From contig JAGPYM010000001.1 of NCBI GenBank assembly GCA_020736575.1, positions 496,001 to 560,000 of the forward strand: 64,000 nt of DNA. The letters are read 5' to 3'. The notes beneath the pieces were generated by a model. It saw only the letters and a program-made list of their open reading frames with translations, made no database searches and was not told the DNA's origin. Shown here in pieces: positions 60,827 through 64,000 of this stretch (position 1 is the stretch's first letter; each line of letters starts with the position of its first letter). The position numbers and the translations under genes are program-made. The DNA is from Thelonectria olida. Taxonomy: Eukaryota > Ascomycota > Sordariomycetes > Hypocreales > Nectriaceae.

Positions 60827-63800
60827 TTAGTCGGCAATGGCGCTCTCGTCCGGTGGTGGTGTGCTCTTGGGTCCCGACGATACCGCAATGTTGGCCCGAG
60901 CCTTGTGTTGAGCTTCCACAAATCGGTCCCAATGCTCTGGGTCGCTCTCTGCCATGCTCTTCAGCGCAATATCCCGGTGTTCCTTGAATCCTCGCACCGC
61001 ACCCTTCTCCTTGACCTTCTCCAAAAGTTCTCCACCAATATCTTCGGCCAACTCTGAGAGCATTCGGACATGCTTGGGGTCCGATCCAATTTCGTCGATC
61101 GAGTTGAGCAGGTCGATCTGCTCTTGCTTGAAGAAGCCCGTCCGGAATCGGTGTCCCGCACGCAGGATCCGTCCTTCTTCCTCCGCAAGCGTCTTGGACA
61201 GCACCGAATTGGATCTCGATAACGGCTTGGCCACGTTGAGTTCCGACTCATCCTCGTTGTCGGACAAGGCCATACTCGGGTCCTCTGGAGGAACCACGAT
61301 TACGGGGAGTTCCTCTACGTGTGACTCCTCCACGTGTCCCTTGGCGACTGCGGGAGCCTTGGTTTCCTCGGTCGGCTCCCGTGTATCGGGGTATTCGTCC
61401 TCGAAGCGCTTGATAATTCCCTTCAACGTGTCGTCCAGGAACATGAGCTTGCGCAAGGTTTGTTCGTCGCCAGGGTTCGCCTTGGCCTTGTTTAATGCTG
61501 GCTGAAGCCGTTGTCGAATCTTGCGGGCACCAGCAAGAAGATGTTTCGAGGTATCCTTGGCCTTTCCTCCCGTTGTCAGTGCAGCTGGGCTAGACACGCC
61601 ATTCTCAACGTCTCGAATGAACTCGCCCGATTGTCTACGAGACTCATCGCCACGGTTCTTCAGGCAGCACGCCAAAGCCTTCACCACACCAGTACCTCCA
61701 ATCACGTAATCCTCATCCGGAGCAGAGCTGACGTCATCAGATATCTCGCCCGGGTCAAGGACATCATGGCCGACCAAGTGAGCGAGTACGTCAGGATAAG
61801 GCACCTTGGTGTCTGACGATCCCTCTGAGCGCGAGTCCGAGGTGGCCGCGGTGGCAGCAGCTACGGCAGCGCTCATATCCGCATCCTGAAGCTGCTCCAT
61901 GTTCCGCAGGCAGTACGCCACCACCTGCTTAGCCATGGCTTTGACAATCTCTCCCGAACGATCGCTCGGCACCTCAATGTCCACGCAGATAAGACTCTTG
62001 GACACACGAGCTGCAGCGAGAAGAGATGCATACAGGGCGCAAGCCTCCTCTTGGGCTTCCTCCGTCCGGGCGTCGGCGAGCTTCACAAGCTCCTCGTTAG
62101 CAAGGAGATTTAGATGTGCAAGATGGCGAATCTCGGGAAGGACTTCGACCAAGGCGATGGCTTGCTCTGATGACATTTGCACATCCTCGAGGTGCATTCG
62201 CTTCAGTCCATTCATCTTTGGTAGGTACCTATACAAAGTTAACATGTAACGCACTTAGATTGTCGGGGCTCAATTGGTTAACGTACCTTCTCAGGAGACC
62301 CACGGCACTGGGTGTTGACTCAAACAACGCACGATTTTGCGACAGATCGATGAAGCGAAGGTCCTTGAGCTTAACAAGAGTAGGTAAAATCTTGCAAAGT
62401 GACGAAGGTGTCAGCTTGCAACCAGCCAGGCCCATTGCCCACAACGGAGCATCTGTTTGGATCGCCGAAGCCAGGGCTTCCATGTGGTCTCCAAGATCGT
62501 TACCACCCAAGTCGATGCCTTCACACTTCCCTGCAGAGACGAATCTGACCACATGTTGGACGCCTTCTCCAGTGATTTGATTGTGTGCTAGGCCGAGTCT
62601 GCGCACGCCGCACATGATGAGTCCGTCGATGATATCCCCCAATTGCTCCATGCTTGGTGTCGTCTCCCCGAGGTTGACAAGTTCAAGCGTCGATCCGCCT
62701 AAGCGCTCTCCAAATGCCTTGGACATAATATTAGAGATACATTGGGGTAATTGCGCGCCATTGGCAAGTGCTCCGTTTTGGGACGCTGGAGGTTGACGAG
62801 GAAATTGAATCTGGGACAGATCGAGGAACTTGAGTGACCGGCACAAGAAAATGAAGAGGGCCAAATGCTTCCAACCGTCAGGACCAAGCTTGTTGTTCTT
62901 TAGCACCAACCGCTCAACCACGCCGCCCTGTTCCTCAAGCTCGTGCTTGGGTTTCCGTTTCTTCGGGATGGGTTGCTTCGCCGCCAGCAGCCCTGCCAGG
63001 ATGACGCGCAGTCCTTCGTCACTCAACCCGCTGTTCTCCAAGAAAACCTCTCGTACGGGTACTACGGCAAGGAAATCACCAAGGGTGACCAGGTCGGGGA
63101 GCTGCAACCAGTAGTCGGTCAAAACCAACTTGTTCACTAAGCCGCTCGAGGAAGAGTAGTTTGCGGGTTCAGTGAGCTGCTCAGTAATCTTTTTAAGAAT
63201 TGGCGTTTCACGAAGCTGGCAACATCTTCGATATATCCGCACGGGATTCGTCGTCGGGTACGATGTCGTCTTAGGGGTCGTAGTGCCCGAGTGTGTCTTG
63301 GCCGACGAGGTGTCGCTGCTGTCGTAGTGAAGCTCCATCGGGATGGATCCATTAGCCTCGGCGAGTTTGCGCTTCTTTTCTTTCCTAGCCTTGCGCTCCT
63401 CCTCGCTCTTCTTTTTCTTTTCCTTCTTTTTCGTATTGTCTGGTGCTGGCGTCGCGTTGCCATTCGTGCTCTGATCCTTGCTTGCTGCGTCATTGGTGGA
63501 ACCCACCTTTTCAGGTTCCTTGGGAGCCTCTTCGACGACTTTCACAACACCATTCGATTCCTTCTGTTCCTCCGCAGCCTTGGGGTTCTTGAGTGCATCT
63601 CCCTCGCCCTTTTCCGTCAATTTCTTCTTCTGGGCTGACAGGTCGGGCGATTTTGAATGAGCCGAGTCGTTATCACTGTATTTCGGCATTGGCGCAATCT
63701 CAACATCGACACAAAACGCAACCCTTCTCAACTTGGATCCATGAAGTTCTGATATGGGGCATCGTTCACGTTTCGGGTCCACATTCAAGACCACGCGATC

Positions 63801-64000
63801 AACCAGGCCATGTCCCATCTTCCCACCTGTCCCTAATGCTCCCGAAGATGACGAAGACAGGCGGCGAAAGACGCCCAGGAAGCCGGCCTGGGTGCCCCTT
63901 GGAGGGGCTGGCGTATAGGGGCCATTGCCCTCGGGTTTCGTAGCGTGTTGCAGAACTGCATTCTTCGTAGGATTGATCTTGGGTGGCAAGATGTCGTCAA
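60827..64000 (-). CDS. mhp1: Mhp1-like leucine-rich-repeat protein (5' end beyond window)
   Basis: Fungal protein annotated in some species as cell-wall biogenesis protein Mhp1; molecular role uncertain. Two exons are visible on the minus strand, 64000-62287 and 62228-60827, joined AG|G into Arg (TACGTT donor GTACGTT, TATAG acceptor). The frame stays open to the window edge (DDILPPKINPTKN) without an ATG before it, so the start lies outside. Seen: a Lys/Glu-rich low-complexity region with KKKEKKKKSEEERKARKEKK; an LRR array with repeats of the form LVLKNNKLGPDGW, RLGLAHNQITGEGVQ, GIDLGGNDLGDHM and RFIDLSQN; and a long acidic C-terminal region with EELPVIVVPPEDPSMALSD and a helical tail ending SAIAD. 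At least 1038 residues. LRRs point to protein binding; a wall role is inference from annotation memory. Confidence 0.85.

Overview
The window is nuclear DNA of a filamentous ascomycete. The genes carry short introns (mostly 47-120 nt) with GT...AG ends and CTAAC/CTGAC-type branch points. Protein content is typical of a Sordariomycete, and I infer Hypocreales, possibly Nectriaceae, from the overall look of the proteins rather than from any search. Intergenic spaces are long (0.7-6.3 kb), and I recognise no transposon, rRNA, functional tRNA, CRISPR or prokaryotic system.

Layout from left to right: an ISWI chromatin-remodelling ATPase on the minus strand, cut by the left edge (1-2775); a small HAPSTR1/UPF0472-like protein, plus (3700-4443); a Pab2/PABPN1-type RRM protein, plus (5400-6116); an Rsp5/NEDD4 HECT ubiquitin ligase, plus (9657-12475); the 20-kDa (PSST/NDUFS7) subunit of respiratory complex I, minus (13651-14568); a CAP10-like GT90 glycosyltransferase, plus (19332-21164); a Gyp1-type Rab GAP, minus (21950-24206); an Hrp1-type hnRNP, plus (24925-27920); a secreted CBM1-linked PL3 pectate lyase, minus (28732-29863); CTP:phosphocholine cytidylyltransferase, plus (32225-33777); a C2H2 plus fungal_trans transcription factor, plus (40095-43404); a Psd2-type phosphatidylserine decarboxylase, plus (46791-50584); one or two possible small genes on the minus strand (51890-52809); a multi-pass DUF6536-like membrane protein, minus (55763-58339); and a leucine-rich-repeat Mhp1-like protein, minus, cut by the right edge (60827-64000).

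Most genes are housekeeping and do not form an obvious cluster. Thematic pairs are two phospholipid-synthesis enzymes (Pct1, Psd2), two mRNA 3'-end/nuclear RNA-binding proteins (Pab2, Hrp1) and two membrane-trafficking factors (Rsp5, Gyp1). The only clearly accessory, plant-associated gene is the pectate lyase, which fits a plant-degrading or plant-pathogenic life style.

I rebuilt the exon structures by hand from splice signals, reading-phase continuity and family conservation. All joins quoted keep the frame. The most noteworthy signals are structural. A 1.19-kb intron lies in the HRP1 gene. Two consecutive micro-exons of 16 and 10 nt occur in GYP1. Introns cut catalytic motifs in three unrelated enzymes. 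A stop-free intron whose length is a multiple of three sits in the DUF6536-like gene. A perfect nested palindrome lies in the 6.3-kb gene-free stretch. I did not find convincing evidence of a wholly new biological system.
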